From the NCBI GenBank assembly GCA_900548125.1, contig URJN01000140.1, positions 1-5,917 on the forward strand: a stretch of DNA of 5,917 nucleotides. Reading direction: 5' to 3'. How positions within the stretch are numbered: the first letter of the stretch is position 1; each line of letters begins with the position of its first letter. Shown piece after piece: positions 5,857 to 5,917 of the stretch. Below the pieces are notes generated by a model, which worked only from the letters and a program-made list of their open reading frames with translations, was not told the origin of the DNA and made no database searches. The stretch is from an uncultured Eubacteriales bacterium. GTDB taxonomy: Bacteria; Bacillota; Clostridia; Christensenellales; Aristaeellaceae. Position numbers and translations under genes: made by a program.

Positions 5857-5914
5857 GAAGGTTTCCAAAGGGCGACCGGAAAGCCCTTTGGTGGGGCGAT
5901 GGGGCAAAGCCCCA
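5857..5914 (+). repeat. Modular double-palindrome element, copy 2
   Basis: In order: GAAGGT (5857-5862); two Ts; palindrome A with 9-bp arms 5865-5873 and 5883-5891 and a 9-base loop; one base; GGGGC (5893-5897); three bases; then palindrome B, GGGGC (5901-5905), AAA and GCCCC (5909-5913), followed by A. The flanking AT on both sides extends palindrome B to 5899-5915. The arrangement matches 94-142, but the arms of palindrome A differ completely. It lies 103 bases after the last stop codon. No T-run follows inside the window, so a terminator role is not supported. Confidence 0.55.
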
Positions 5915-5917
5915 TAT

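Overview
The window holds one complete five-gene ABC importer operon of the dipeptide/oligopeptide/nickel (Dpp/Opp/Nik) superfamily, all on the + strand. The order is solute-binding protein (243-1796), two permeases (1972-2916 and 2932-3765) and two ATPases (3778-4788 and 4785-5753). No gene is broken, and no transposase, tRNA, rRNA or CRISPR array is visible. The coding part is an ordinary transporter; the less expected signals are in the non-coding DNA at both ends and in the gap after the binding-protein gene.

The organism is most likely a GC-rich member of the Bacillota, class Clostridia, perhaps a gut or rumen lineage. Every gene has a strong AGGAGG-type ribosome binding site, the coding DNA favours C- or G-ending codons, and the family order is typical of that group. 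This is inference; no marker gene is present. One feature fits a monoderm poorly: the binding protein appears to have a signal peptidase I signal with no lipobox cysteine.

Layout. Positions 1-242 are non-coding: a series of perfect short palindromes (2-23, 33-43, 66-88, 100-120, 127-143), a C-rich tract that would be a G-quadruplex motif on the - strand (148-178), a small dyad (189-205) and the ribosome binding site of the binding-protein gene. I see no convincing sigma-70 promoter there. The 175-base gap between the binding-protein and first permease genes carries three consecutive strong hairpins. The remaining genes are tightly packed, with gaps of 15 and 12 bases and a 4-base ATGA overlap. 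After the last gene comes an AT-rich stretch of about 100 bases, then two more palindromes that repeat the architecture seen upstream of the operon.

How it works together (family knowledge). The exported binding protein captures a peptide or similar small ligand outside the membrane and delivers it to the DppB/DppC-type permease pair. The two DppD/DppF-type ATPases, each with a cysteine-rich C-terminal domain, drive uptake. The hairpins after the binding-protein gene probably let that protein be made in excess over the membrane complex. The substrate cannot be fixed from sequence alone.
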